Positions 1 to 11,900 of a stretch of DNA of 39,420 nt are shown piece after piece (position 1 is the first letter of the stretch; the number at the start of each line of letters is the position of its first letter). The notes beneath the pieces were generated by a model. The model was not told the origin of the DNA. It saw only the letters and a list, made by a program, of their open reading frames with translations, and ran no database searches. Made by a program: the position numbers and the translations under genes. The stretch spans positions 1 through 39,420 of the forward strand of contig CAJVPP010000227.1 in NCBI GenBank assembly GCA_910592005.1. Direction: 5' to 3'. The DNA comes from Funneliformis mosseae. Its lineage: Eukaryota; Glomeromycota; Glomeromycetes; Glomerales; Glomeraceae.

Positions 1-240
1 TTTTTACTCGATGGCTGAATCGACTTGTAAAAACAAGCAGATGATAAGTTTTAATTGAGAGTCGCGACCCTGTTCTGCGGTTGAGTCGACTCCAGAAATT
101 ACCGATGATTATAGAGGTCCCGGCCGGACCTGGTTACGTGCCAGGTCCGAACCGGCTTACTGTAAATATTTCCGTGCCGGGTGTTAGGGAGCCGGCCCAG
201 ATTTGGTCAACATTATAATTTAACTAATTTTTTATAGCAA
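1..240. repeat. GC-richer dispersed repeat fragment with palindromes
   Basis: This stretch is clearly richer in G and C than its surroundings and shows no reading frame. It holds the perfect 10-bp palindrome GAGTCGACTC (83-92) and the segment ATGGCTGAATCGACT (11-25). The latter recurs with one change at 20121-20135, where it also sits beside a GAGTCG/CGACTC inverted repeat. GAATCGACTTG is found again near 4358. These recurrences suggest a family of dispersed repeats with GAGTCG arms, cut by the window edge. The family is not identified. Confidence 0.45.
125..149. repeat. Perfect 9-bp inverted repeat (hairpin)
   Basis: CGGACCTGG (125-133) is followed by a 7-nt spacer and its exact reverse complement CCAGGTCCG (141-149). 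The arms are GC-rich in an AT-rich genome, so the hairpin would be stable. It lies in the repeat fragment at the window edge and is probably part of that repeat. Confidence 0.6.
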
Positions 241-596
241 TATGGTTTTTAAAACAACAAATCAAAATTTTACGATATATTAAATGGTGAAATTATCAGA
301 TCATCTAGTTCTTTATGCAATTCCTAACTAGAGAATCAAGTGCCACATCGCACAAATTTAAGTAGATGGCATTATTGTATTACATATTTATATTTATGCT
401 TAAATTTCGCGTCACCGACCGATCATCAATAAGAATTTTTTTTTTAAAATGTAATTAAAATACTTGGTCTGGGCTAGAATTTTAAATGGCCTCCTTGTTT
501 GAAGCAGATTACGGGTGACCGAACATAAGCTGCTTTTTTTTTTGTTCGATTCAAAATATACAAAATTGTCATGTCAGGTGCTCCTTTTTTTGCTTC

Positions 597-653
597 CACG
601 TGATTACACAAGAATTTATGCTCGACCACAACAGCTAATCTAGGAGTATAAAA
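597..653 (+). promoter_or_regulatory. F-box gene core promoter: CACGTG element and TATA box
   Basis: A TATAAAA box lies at 647-653, 51 bp before the ATG at 704. A CACGTG hexamer (597-602, in the context CCACGTGATT) lies about 50 bp further upstream. CACGTG is the classic target of basic helix-loop-helix factors. That it regulates this gene is inferred from its position only. Confidence 0.5.
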
Positions 654-703
654 TGAGCGCCTTTTTCAATCATTTGATTATAACCATTATTTCCATTTAA
701 AAT

Positions 704-2170
704 ATGTTCAAACTTAACAAAGATATTCTTTTCTTGTTGTTTGAAGAAATGCAGGATAATTCAAAATTTCTCTTCTCGTGTATGTTGGTTAATAAAAATT
801 GGTGTGAGATTGTGATTCCGGTTTTATGGCGAAATCCTTGGTGCTATGTAGATATTGATTATCGAAAAAAGAGTTCCTTGTACAACATTATCACCTACTT
901 TTTATCTGATGATAATAAAAAATTCCTAACGAGCCAAGGGATACTTTTTTCAAATCAACCCCCTCTATTTGATTATTTAACATTTTGCAGGAGTCTAAAT
1001 GTAATTGTTATAAACAATATAATCTCATTTGGTGGATCTTCAGCTTATAATCAATTTCTTTTGCAACAAGAAATTTACAGTCTCCTTATGAAAAAATGCA
1101 CAGAAATAAGGTATTTGGATATGAGATCACTTGAACACCAAATATTTTATTTTACAGAAGCGAAGGCTCGCCTTGATTCTCTTTGTGAATTAAAATGTGA
1201 TACATCTATTAATCCTACCTTCTTTTATGGATTATCACGTATCTGTAAATCTATAGAGAAGCTCATCGTTACCAATACTGAAAGAAGGGTTAACAGTGGA
1301 ATTAACAAGTTAATTGGGGTTCAAAAGAAATTGAAATGTTTCGAATGGAAGGATAACTTCAGACATTTTGAATTTCTTCGTATTGCAGAACATGATTATA
1401 GAGAAATGTTTCTAGAATTAGAAAAAAAGGCAGATACTCTAATCCATTTTGTAATAAGTTTGCAAGATTGTTATGATTCAACCCTAATAATCAACCTTCC
1501 AATATTTCATAACCTAAAATCATTAAAAATCTGTGATTATTATCTTATGTTTGAAAATCAGTTGAAAGTATCACCCTATCAATACCTTGAAACCTTTCAA
1601 ATAAATTGTATTAAAATCAGCACAATGACTGAGATAATTAAAAACAGCGGAGGACAACTCAGGAGAATCTTAATCGATAAATATGATTGCTCTTATGAGG
1701 ATTCTCTCACTTTGATGCGTAGAATTTGTGAAAAATGTCCTTTGCTTGAATATTTGTCGCTTGCATTTTCATCAACAGAAGAATATTTCGTTGAATTCGA
1801 AAGATTATTAAAGTTTTGTCAAAGGTTGAAAAGCTTATTACTATTATATAAAGCAAGTGCGAATGAAAGGGATGAACCCTATTTATATTACGAAAATTAT
1901 TGTGATTCTGGAAAAAGATTATCAGAAGTATTACTTAAATCAGCACCAAACGAACTAAGAGAAATTAGATTTGATAAATATGGTTTTAGATTTTCTTTTG
2001 ATACCTTCAAGTCTTTTCTGGAAAATTGGAGAGGTCGAGCTTCACTTTCCATTGTAACATCAGACTTTCTTTATAATAAAGAAGAGTATATGAGTGTAGT
2101 GGAAAAATACAAGGATGAAGGTGTGATAAAGGACTTTAAATATGGGATTATTTATTTTAGCGTAAATTAG
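704..2170 (+). CDS. F-box/LRR-like protein, 488 aa
   Basis: This is an intact, single-exon gene. Residues 1-46 form a divergent F-box: KLNKDILFLLFEEM opens it, and the W-containing LVNKNWCE and VLWRNPW segments close it. The rest is an irregular leucine-rich solenoid with repeated strands of the kind 'LEYLSLAFSS' and 'LKSLLLLYK'. The C-terminus carries the signature shared with the other copies here (LENWRGR, SIVTSD, KYKDEGVIKDF). F-box proteins usually bind Skp1 and present substrates to the SCF ubiquitin ligase; the substrate cannot be guessed. The ATG fits because the F-box starts at residue 2-3 and a TATA box lies just upstream. The stop is TAG. The gene is on the opposite strand from the 20-28 kb F-box cluster, and a decayed second copy lies 150 bp downstream. 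Sure of the family, unsure of function. Confidence 0.88.
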   Translation: MFKLNKDILFLLFEEMQDNSKFLFSCMLVNKNWCEIVIPVLWRNPWCYVDIDYRKKSSLYNIITYFLSDDNKKFLTSQGILFSNQPPLFDYLTFCRSLNVIVINNIISFGGSSAYNQFLLQQEIYSLLMKKCTEIRYLDMRSLEHQIFYFTEAKARLDSLCELKCDTSINPTFFYGLSRICKSIEKLIVTNTERRVNSGINKLIGVQKKLKCFEWKDNFRHFEFLRIAEHDYREMFLELEKKADTLIHFVISLQDCYDSTLIINLPIFHNLKSLKICDYYLMFENQLKVSPYQYLETFQINCIKISTMTEIIKNSGGQLRRILIDKYDCSYEDSLTLMRRICEKCPLLEYLSLAFSSTEEYFVEFERLLKFCQRLKSLLLLYKASANERDEPYLYYENYCDSGKRLSEVLLKSAPNELREIRFDKYGFRFSFDTFKSFLENWRGRASLSIVTSDFLYNKEEYMSVVEKYKDEGVIKDFKYGIIYFSVN

Positions 2171-2327
2171 CGAACGAATTGTGCTTTAATTTGAGTATTC
2201 ATAAATGAATGATAATAATATAACAGATGTTTTACATAAACGTTTATCAAAGCGATCATGCTCTCACGTGATGACACGTTTCGCTCATTTCTTTTTTTCC
2301 CGTATTTTTTTTTTTTTCTTACGAATA

Positions 2328-2535
2328 TGATTATCTACATTATTACCTACCTTTTATTCGATGATATTTAAGAATTATTAACAATCCATGTGATTACTTC
2401 CAATTTGACATTATTTTTTACAATTTTTTTTTTTGTGGCAAGAAATTTATAGTCATTTCATGATAAAAAGTTCAAAATTATTTGGATATGATATCGCTAC
2501 AAGCATTAATGCTTTTGAAGGTCGGTAAAATTAAT
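2328..2535 (+). pseudogene. F-box/LRR gene relic (internal fragment)
   Basis: About 150 bp past the intact F-box gene the sequence again resembles its coding region, on the same strand. One part (2328-2390) matches the YNIITYFLSDD...FLTSQG segment and reads IYIITYLLFDD before a TAA. A second (2440-2510) matches LLQQEIYSLLMKKC...YLDMRS and reads QEIYSHFMIKS followed by an indel. The stretch between them is largely deleted and replaced by a T-tract. There is no start and no open frame. It is best explained as the fossil of a tandem duplicate. Confidence 0.65.
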
Positions 2536-2545
2536 TCATTTTATA

Positions 2546-4870
2546 AAGTTTGGATGTAAAACAAAAATTGCCTAATTTGTGATCCATCACTTTTTTACAA
2601 CAAATTTCCATATCTTTTTAAAACTTCGCTTTATAATTTTTAACAAATGGTTAATATAATGGTATAATAATATAAGAAATGGATAATAAAAAGTTTATAA
2701 AAATCAAATATTATAATTAAAGCAAATATGGCAATATATAAAAATAGAATTCTAATAAATCTACTATCATTATTTTTCTTCATGTTTAAAAATCGAATTT
2801 CTTTAATTATTTTCATCAATTTGTCGATACAATGAAATTTTGAAATCTGTGCAATGATGTAAGAAATTTATTAATCTGTAGATTTTTTTACATATTGAGA
2901 ATTAAATGAATATAACTAATCAACTAATAGTAAGTTCAGTTATTGATTGATGATGCATTTACACGTAAAAAAAATATTGAATAAGCAAAAGAAGTCGTAA
3001 TTTTTCGATTACGCAATTTCATTTATAATTAATTACTAATTACGAATTAGTCAGCTACAAGAACTGAATGTGCTCTGTCACATCTGTTTGAATATGGCTA
3101 TTGCCACCGTTGCAATTGATGTTGTTGATAAAATGGAACCTATTAACTATCAAACCTTTTATCAAATAAAAACTTCAAATTACGAAGAAAATTATGGAGA
3201 ATGAGTAAAGGTGAAAAGGATTTCTATGAAATTTTATCATTAGAATATATGGTGGAATGGTCATATGAAGTGTGACGTGAATGCTTCTAGCAATTGCTTG
3301 TAATGTTAGAATGGAGAATATAAAATCTTTGTGAAACATCGTGAACCTGTCGCGATTGTTGCGGTCAAAACGGACGGTTAGACCGAACCGATTAAGTACT
3401 GATGTGAAATGCTGCGGCACCCACTATGATTTATTTTTAGCAAATACGAATAGTCGTTGTCTCTAACACTAAAATTAGCAAACGTTTCATGTTTCATATA
3501 GATTTTTTTTTTTTTTAAAATAAAATAAAATAAAATAAACGCGATTGTATATTTGCCGTCTTGAGAGGATTTATAATAAATAAATATACATTTATGATTA
3601 ATGTAATTTCCTTCATAATAAGTATCACGTCGATATTGTTCCTTCGAAAATGAAGTACAATAGATACGCGTAATTATTGCTGGTGCACAATGTATTTTGA
3701 AAAAAATTTCCATTCATAAGAAATATGTTTTTAAAAAGGCTTAATTAATTGTAAAGAATTTGAAGATTATCATTATCAAAAAGTATCCTTATTATACAGT
3801 ACATGTATATTTATTGATAAGAGGTGTGTTTCAAAGAATTAATAATGTATTATAAGTAAATATTTAAATAGTTACACGAAACGAAGAAATCAATAAAGAA
3901 ATAATCGGCTCAAATGTTCGATTAGTTAAGACACTTGATACGTTTGTTTTCAGGAGACAATTATTTTTGGGTGAATTCGCGTCAATGATCCCTTTCATCT
4001 CATTTAAAAGGATTGTAAATGCAAATGATTTTGTTAATACTGATCGAATAAATGAAACAATTGACCGAATCACTTGTCTAATTAAATTTACTGCGTTTGC
4101 TTAGCGGTGAAATTTTCCGAGTAAATTTACCTTAGGCGATGACAAATGGATAATTTCACGTGTTAATAGATATTTAACCAAACAGAAGGAGATTCCCAAA
4201 TAAATTTTTATATTAATGTTATTATTGTGATCCCAAATAAAGAAAATTCTTTTTTTTTGTAAAGTGAATAGGAAAAAAAATACGTGGAACGGTTTTCGAG
4301 AATTTGAATTTTCTAATCCATTAATTATGCTTTGCTTTATTTAATTACCAGTCTAGCGAATCGACTTGCCTTCTTCACAAGTTAAAATCAAGATATTTGT
4401 GGCTTAACCTTCTAAATTTGGCAAATATTTTGTTTGAATGGAAGTAAATTATAATTGATCTCTTTGATTAAATTGAAAAAAAGAAAAAAAAATTTACCAA
4501 TCACACCGTAATGCGTTTTATAAAACAAAAAAAAAAAAAAAAACAAACAAAATTTCTGAAGAAGTTGCACTGAAACTTAAAATTTAGCTTCATATGTAAA
4601 TGGTATGCCAAAAACTATTCGATTGATAATATAAATAGTGATGATCGGAGTATAAAGTCAAAATTTGGGGCGGAAATCAATACCGGTAAAACCATTAAAT
4701 TTTTGCACTAATTTCTCTATACACGGAATAAGATGATAATTTGAAATAAAAAAAATCATTGAATAGTTTTTTTTAGCGAACAAATTTACCTGCTAATGCG
4801 AGAATGGTTGGATATTATACCGGATTGAGTTATTAAAGGAAAAGACGTAACTTGCATGCAAAAAAAAATT
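2546..4870. other. Intergenic, no gene recognised
   Basis: The stretch is AT-rich with homopolymer runs and no convincing coding region. A GC-richer patch at 3350-3420 contains CGGTT and AACCG arms around AGACCG and may be a repeat end. The minus-strand frame through it (to 3175) has no recognisable motif. CACGTG occurs near 4157. GAATCGACTTG near 4358 matches the repeat at the window start. Confidence 0.4.
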
Positions 4871-4875
4871 TCATT

Positions 4876-4883
4876 TATATAAA
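4876..4883 (+). promoter_or_regulatory. TATA box of the HMG-box gene
   Basis: TATATAAA lies 96 bp before the ATG at 4979, followed by an A-rich leader ending AATAAAAATG. It is the best TATA match upstream of this gene. Assignment is by position only. Confidence 0.4.
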
Positions 4884-4978
4884 CTACCAAATAACTTTTT
4901 ACTTTTTCTGATAACTGATATTAAATTTCGAATACGAATTCAAATCCTTTAAAAAGATAAATCACAAATAGAATAAAA

Positions 4979-5647
4979 ATGACGACGCAAAATTTTTCGA
5001 TAGAGGATTTAGCGATATCATTAATTGAAAGGTTGGACAGAAGAAACATCTTCCCACCACATTATAATAATCCAGAAACATTTATTTCTTCTACAAATAC
5101 AAATAATCTATCATTAAGACGACCGAGAAGACCTCCAAATGCCTTTTTACTCTGCAGAAAAAATGTTCACCAAGAAGCGAAACGCAAAGGAACCTGCAAC
5201 ATGCGTGTGATAAGTAAGGTTACCGGCATTTTATGGAGAAACGCAACTTCCGAAGAGAAGGGAGTCTATGAGAGACTAGCCGATCGTGTAAATGAAATTC
5301 ATTCAAAGAGAACCACAATGATTTATAAACCAGCCATAGGCTCCACTTCCTTTCAAAATAAAGCTCGATCTAGTTATAACCCTTACACGTATCCTTCACA
5401 ATTAATTACACCGTCAGTAAATGCTCCTTTATTACTTCCAGTTCCCACACATTCTATTTCCCAACCTTCATCAAATATTTCTCCCACTTTTGATCAAGAT
5501 GAGCAATATTTTCAAAATAATCCAGTAAATAATACCATAAATCATTTTAATCCTTTGGAATTTAACAATCAGGCTCCAAACGATGATCATAATTTTTTAT
5601 CTTTATTTTATAATAGTATTCTAATGACTCCATCATCTTTTGGCTAG
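4979..5647 (+). CDS. HMG-box protein, MATA_HMG-like, 222 aa
   Basis: This intact single-exon gene encodes a likely nuclear DNA-binding protein. The HMG box spans about residues 47-112. It starts RRPRRPPNAFLLCRK, has the core Phe56 and Trp86 (VTGILWRN), and ends in the acidic/basic third helix (EEKGVYERLADRVNEIHSKR). The N-terminal 46 residues include an amphipathic stretch (IEDLAISLIERLDRR). The C-terminal 110 residues are Asn/Pro/Ser-rich and look disordered, as in a transcription factor. In fungi such single boxes belong to the MATA_HMG/Ste11-like class, which includes mating-type regulators. Arbuscular mycorrhizal fungi carry many such genes, so this copy need not be a mating locus. No homeodomain partner is visible. 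The stop is TAG. Confidence 0.85.
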   Translation: MTTQNFSIEDLAISLIERLDRRNIFPPHYNNPETFISSTNTNNLSLRRPRRPPNAFLLCRKNVHQEAKRKGTCNMRVISKVTGILWRNATSEEKGVYERLADRVNEIHSKRTTMIYKPAIGSTSFQNKARSSYNPYTYPSQLITPSVNAPLLLPVPTHSISQPSSNISPTFDQDEQYFQNNPVNNTINHFNPLEFNNQAPNDDHNFLSLFYNSILMTPSSFG

Positions 5648-6780
5648 TTTTTGTAAATTTTATTTTTTTTTTTTCTCCTCTTACATTTATTATACAAACA
5701 TCTTTTAAATATTTTTTTTTCTTTTGCATTTCTTTTTTTTTTTTTTTACGCATGTATAGATGAGCATTCTCTAATTCTTTTCGTCGGAATTATGAAGTAA
5801 AAAAAAATAAAAAATACCTTAAAACAATAACGCGTTATGCTACTTTAATGTTGATGTGCCATTATATTATATGTAAAGTCTAAAGTAAAATATGCCACTT
5901 GTCGATGATTTTAACCGTAAGTTACCTTTTATTTGTAAAATAATTTTACATACGAGGAACTAATGCGGTAATGCATTTCTACAAAAAATCTTATTGAAAT
6001 CCTAATTACAAACAATCACAAGGCTTATCATTTTGATAACGTATAATTAATTGATTATCATGACTTTTCTCGTTACTTCTGACGATCCCGTCTTATCTGC
6101 ATGCTAATTAATTCCTTGTGTTCCAAATATAGAACTATAATTGTCGATTTTTTGGTTTCGTACATAATAATTTTCAAATACAATTATGACTGGTTGAAGG
6201 CAAAACTATTATTAGAGTAACCAATGAGAATGCAAAAAAAAAAAAAAAAAAAAAAAAATTTCAAAAAATTTAGAAAAATATCCGGAACTTAGAACCGTAA
6301 GAATGGATTGAATCGATTATTAATATATATGAATAATTAACAATAGTTAATTACTATATATAAAACAATCAATTAGTTGATAGTTTGGAGAAAAATACAT
6401 TTATTACATCTAAATACTTAGTTTCCACCCAAGTTATGTTTAATAAATCTACAGCGACTATTTTATGTAAATTAGGTATTAAGAAAGACGAAAATTATCA
6501 AAATATAAATAGAAAGAAAGTAAATCACCTGCAAATTTTTACTTGTATATACTTTATTTTGAATGACAACCTTTTATCTAATTCTTCAGCCTTGAGAATA
6601 AGACGATTTTGAACTCGGTTATGAGACTAGGTATGGATAGTCTTTGAATTAATTTTCTATTAAAGACATTGATACGAAATTGTAAACAAGCTTAGGCTCT
6701 TTTCTAGAATTTCTTTTTTTTTAGAAGGAGCAAAATAATAGAATCTATTCACAAAAAAAGAAAAATATATATAGTATATA
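5648..6780. other. Intergenic; poly-A tract and small palindrome
   Basis: No gene is seen. The region holds T-rich tracts just after the HMG gene, the perfect 12-bp palindrome ATAACGCGTTAT (5827-5838, containing ACGCGT), and an uninterrupted run of about 25 A at roughly 6234-6258. The frame at 6385-6612 has no recognisable motif. Confidence 0.4.
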
Positions 6781-7009
6781 AACACTCCCTGGCCAGAAGT
6801 TTAGGCCACCTAATAAATTAAAGAAAATTGAAAATTTTTATTAATTGACGTTTTATTCATTTATAAAAAAGTATATTTATAATAACTTGGTAGATATATA
6901 ACTAAGTTTAATATTAAATAAATATGTTTTAATAAATTATTTAATACATTATTCTTATTACATATCTGTATTACCCAAGTAATACATTAAATAAAAAAAA
7001 CCTTTAACT

Positions 7010-8230
7010 GATTCGTAGTTAATTTGTGATCTTTTTTGTTGAAAGTTTTGAGCTTTGCTGATGGATCAATAAGAGCGGATTGGTTAATATTTGCAAAAGA
7101 TAGGTCCAGTAACCTTACTAGCTTTGTTTTAATTTCTTAGGTCATTTCACAATATGATGATCTAGAAGCTCAAAAGGTCTTGGAAGATTAACCGTAAAGA
7201 CTCATAGGAAGGCAATAAAGCATTCAAAAGTATCAAACGTTGCCTGATAGAAGGGATGAAGGAGATCTAATATATCCTTAATTCATTTCCAGTTATTAGG
7301 CTTTAGATAGTCATCTTTTAGATTAGTATGGATTACATGAGACCGACAACAGTATCTTGAATTTTTAATTATAAGTTTCACATGGAATCAACATCAAGTT
7401 CAAGATGGAGGAAAGATCGATTTAGGATTGTGAAGATTTTTTTCAATTCTTTTAAAAGCAAAGGCATGCAGAAATATCTCGCCTTTGTATTTGATTTGTG
7501 TAAAATTTCTGACTTATTTTTAATAGCAATGTTTATTAATATGTGCTGTATAAAGTTTAGAATTTATATATTGCTGGAAATAAGTTTGAACATTTGACCT
7601 TGTTATCTTCAGTAAACCCAATCACCTTTTCTTTGATTTTTAGATCTTTTACAAGCTTGAGAATTTCTCCCAAGAAATAACTAATATGTGAATCGTGCAA
7701 TGGGATAAGGTCAAGAATAAGAGTATACATTATCTATTCATGTCAATCAATGAATAGTGCCAAGAAAGGGTATAAGAGTCAGTTTACTTCAGTTTTTTGT
7801 TAAAGGTCTTTTATTTTCATTCTCACTAACTTGAATTGCTTTCTAAAATTTCCAGAAAAGCATTTAACGGCAGGGAAGTTTATAATGCAGATCAAGAGTA
7901 TAACAATAATGAAGGACTCATTTTAAATTACTTATTAATTGTTGATATGGAGAAGAGCGAGTAAACTTGTAGCTGCTTGTCAAAATTCTTCAAAAATATG
8001 TGGTTGTTTGTGCTTAAAATGACGTGTTCTTTTAACTCATTGCATTTGCTCCCCATCTACCTTTATCGCAAACTTTACAAGTATCATCTTTTGAATACAT
8101 CAAGAAATTTATAATAGGTGCATGCTATCGTTTCCAATTATTTTTTTGACTTTTATATATAGTATTATTTTCATCGTCTTGAGGTTCTACATCGCTTTCA
8201 AAAGAGTTTTCGTCTTCAAAAGAAGATATT
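7010..8230 (-). pseudogene. hAT-family transposase relic
   Basis: Reading the minus strand in pieces gives three transposase-like segments in the expected order. Near 8230-8040 is an acidic N-terminus (FEDENSFESDVEPQDDENN) followed by TCKVCDKGRWGANAM, a possible BED-type zinc-finger half. Near 7700-7600 is LGEILKLVKDLKIKEKVIGF followed by TEDN, matching the hAT core around the catalytic Asp of 'TDNAxN'. Near 7310-7220 is NNWK[stop]IKDILDLLHPFYQATF, matching the conserved hAT 'W..l..lL.Pf..aT' block. Stops and frameshifts break every segment. It encodes nothing functional now. The element ends were not found. Confidence 0.6.
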
Positions 8231-8299
8231 AGAACGATATCGAAGAATAAGCAATGGAACTTTAAATATTATTTTTTAATGAGGTCTTTCCTCCTCTTT

Positions 8300-9030
8300 A
8301 TTTATAATTAAATTTATTACAATTGACAATTTTTTAATAATTCATACTTTGTAAAAAGACAATTACATTTTTGAAGATAAAGACATATTTTTATACAAAG
8401 AGCGTTGTAAATTAAACTGTCAAAACATATCTGCATTAATAACATTTTTGACGTTAAATCATTTTAGTTCCTAGAAATGCTAAAAGGAAAAGTTATTTTA
8501 CTGGAATATCGGAGAATTTCACGTGACCAAAGTTTTAATGCAAAATCGTAATATAATGTCGCTCCGGATCAAAAGGTTTGACCAGTGAGTGTCATAAGCT
8601 GAAGCTTCTATGAATGATTGAGTATTGTTAGGTGGGTTAATATGTGATGTCCCGAGGTAGGTTGGTTTTTGTGTACACCGTTAGGGTTGACCATCATTTT
8701 AAAATGCTGGTCTTCCAGAGAAATTTGAGGAGTCGTATTTCAAAAAAACGCGTAAGTATATTTAACAGGGCAGGGTTTGAGCTTAAGCAGGAAAATGGTG
8801 ATCATGATTGAATTATAAGTGAATTTGATTAAATAATCATGGTTCATCTGAGACTTCGAATACTAGGGTTGACGTTTTATTAAATTTTTTTTTTTTTAAA
8901 AAAAATAATAACGAAAAATCTTTTACTCCGTAAAAGGATTTCAACGACTGCACACCGCTACACAAAGTCAATAACGGACTATGTTACACGTGATAATTTT
9001 ACATGGCCCAATGAATCCAAAGATTGCCTA
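8300..9030. other. Intergenic with a 24-bp near-palindrome and a direct repeat
   Basis: There is no gene. GACCATCATTTT (8689-8700) is followed directly by AAAATGCTGGTC (8701-8712), an inverted repeat with one mismatched pair. TAGGGTTGAC occurs at 8682-8691 and again at 8864-8873. CACGTG occurs at 8520-8525 and 8988-8993. These could be transposon termini; none could be paired with an opposite end. Confidence 0.45.
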
Positions 9031-10494
9031 ATCAACATCTTGTACATATCTCTTCGACAAATCAGTTTAAAGTCTTTAATCACGCCATCATTCTTGTATT
9101 TGTTTATAATCTTCTATATTCTTCTATTTCATAATGAGAGTCTGATACAAAAATCGAAAATGGACGTCGACCACTCCAATTCTCTAAATGTGTCTTCAAG
9201 GTTTCCGATGAAAGTATAAAATGATAATATCCATCAAGTCGAAGTTCTTTTAGATTAACTGGCGCCGATTTAATCATCACTTTAGATAATCCTTTTTCGG
9301 ATTCCAACATTGTTTCATTAAATTTAAATGACAAGACATCATTGATAATTTTAATATTTAATGATAACGCCTTCAAGTTTTGACAAGTTTTTAGCAATTT
9401 TTCGAGTTCAATGAAATGCATCTTTGATGATGTGAATGTAAGTGACAAGGATTCAAGCAAAGGACAATTCTCAGAAATTGCCCGAATAAGAATAAGTGAA
9501 TCCTCATAAAAGTCATCATTTTCAGGATCCGAGGTTGAAATTTTCTTGAGATGCTTTCCGCTGTTTTTAATTATACAAGCTATTGTACTGATCGTTGTAC
9601 AATTTATTTGAAGGACCTCAAGGTTATGATAGACCGATTGCTTCAATTGGTCATTAAGTTCAAACAAGATCGGATCAAACCTTAACAGTTTTAAATTACA
9701 AGTTTCGGTAGTATCCTTGACAAGTATTTACCAAACCTCACGTAATCATTAAAGTTCGCTATAAAGTGAGTAATACTATGCGTCTTTTTTTCCAATGCCG
9801 GAAAGATCTTTTCTTAGTCATCTTCCATATTATAACAAACATCAAACATCGTCAATCCACTCAAAATGTTTTAAATCCATCTGATTCTCGATTAAGTTTG
9901 CGATCCCATCATTAGCTCTGATGTCCGTGTTGATGATGATGAGTCGTTGGATTTGATGACAGATTTTCGCCAATCTATCCAAGTAGGTGGAATCGATAGA
10001 TGTATCACATCTCAATTCGCAAAACAAACCTTTGTCATTGGAAGTAAAAATATTCGTTGTTTAATTGAGCTTATATCCAAAAACTTGACCTCTGGAAGTT
10101 TCCTTATAAAGAGTCTACAAATTTCTTGTTGCAAAAGGTATTGATTATAAGCTAACGACGAACCGATAGATGTTATGTCGTTTATAACGCTTACATTGAT
10201 GCACCTGCAGAAAGACAAATAATCGAATAACAGCGGTGTACATGAAGTTGAAGGTAAATGGATTCCTTGGCTCGTTAGAGATTTCTTGATACGATTAGAT
10301 AAAGGGAAAGTGATGACATAGTACAATGAACTTCTGTTTCGATAAATTTTGTTTCTCCACGGATTTCTCCATAAAATCGGAATTACGGTTTCACACCAAA
10401 GCCTATTAACTAATAGACATGAAAAAAGGGAAGTAAAGTCCTCATTTAATTCTTCAAATAATAAGTAAAGAATATCTTTATTGAGTCTGGACAT
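9030..10494 (-). pseudogene. F-box/LRR gene, full length but frameshifted
   Basis: The copy begins at an ATG (10494) reading MSRLNKDILYLLFEELNEDF and keeps the F-box. It is open to about 10015, where a small indel shifts the frame inside the segment that continues LFCELRCDTSIDS. A second break lies near 9840 after FEWIDDV, followed by a stretch with several stops (9840-9670). The long C-terminal half is open again (9667-9107: FELNDQLKQSVYHNLEVLQI...). A last frameshift near 9107 moves the end signature into another frame (INKYKNDGVIKDF). The similarity runs end to end with the intact copies, so this is a recently disabled paralogue. The original stop is uncertain. Confidence 0.85.
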
Positions 10495-11900
10495 TTTTAA
10501 GAAAAATCAAAATAAAAAATTTGAATTCAATAAAATTCCGCTGTAGCTAATTTTTATATCAAAATTTTTTGATTATTAGTATTGTGATTGGCTAATTTTA
10601 CGGATTTCGATGGTATATTGGCCCACATTAAATTACCACAAGATATTCAAATTTTTTAATTGTCGCTAATTTAAATTTTTTAGATTGGAGTTTAATTTAC
10701 ATACTCACGGATTGAAGTAAATCCTTAATATTCTCGTTGCGCTGGAAAGTTTAATATACAAGAAAGTTTTTTCATATTTAAAGTTAAATGGACGGCAGAG
10801 GTTTTCACTCGTCCATAATTAATCTTCAACATGATAGATTTACCAAGGTAATTCTTTTGAAAAAGTTACCAAAGAAGGGTGAAGATAAATTGCTTTAATC
10901 ATCATCGAATTTTTGCGACCACTCCATCGTGATAAAAATATATATATACTGTGGAAATCATATTTACTGTATAAATCGTCGTTGAATCGGTTTAATCACA
11001 TTTATTTAATGGAAATTTCTAATTATCACCACAGGTTAACGGAAGTAATTGACAGAGGTCTCCGACGACTAACAAGGATGCTTAGCAAGTTTTTTATCCG
11101 TACAATACATGCTTGCATATTAATTTTGAATGTTGAAATCGTCGGAAATTATTAAAATTCTTAATAATTGAATAAAACTAACTAAAGGTGAACTTTTGTT
11201 ATATTATCCATTGCTTTAATATCATCATCCGTTCAAGTTTCATAATCTAATTAAAAGCGGAATAAAGTGATTTGTTGAATAAATTATTTTGAAAAATTGA
11301 CCGATGAATGAATACGTTTGCCAATTTAGTTTCAGCGAAAACTAAGACATAGATAAATAAAAAAGATTCATACACGGCCGGCATTAATAAAAATCTTTTG
11401 TGTTAATACTAAAATAAATAAAACCGTCACAATAAATTATTAAAAAATTATAAGATATAAATTAATAACATAAAAAATTATGTTATACTGTATATAAAAA
11501 ATTACCTATTAATTTAATTTGTAATCTATAATTTCATTGGTAATTAAGAAATTGGCTCACCCACTAATTAAATTTAAATAAATATGAATTTTGATCGACA
11601 TTCCGATTACAAAAATAGGAAACTAATGAAAATTTTAAGATTATGCAAGAATAATATATATTATGATTATGTATTTAAACCAATTGTAAAAGACTTGGCA
11701 TGCTTTCATAACCTGATTTTGCAATATTGAAACCTGTGGGAAATTGGTTTAGAATTGGTTTTTTTGGAAATAGTAAGTAGAATTATAAAATTACTTAATT
11801 TAAATATTAGAAGATTATTTGATAAAATGATAGAAATAACTCTTATAATTTCCAGAAAAAAATGAAAGTAATATTCCTCCTGTATTTATTCTTAATAGCA
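10495..11900. other. Intergenic, no gene recognised
   Basis: This is the upstream side of the broken F-box copy, drifting into the AT-rich block. Short frames such as 10913-11155 show no domain or codon pattern. Nothing else was recognised. Confidence 0.4.

Noticed and set aside
3175..3713. Two minus-strand frames of 81 and 111 aa
   Set aside because: They overlap in different frames, end in hydrophobic low-complexity sequence, and have no motif; probably a GC-richer repeat patch.
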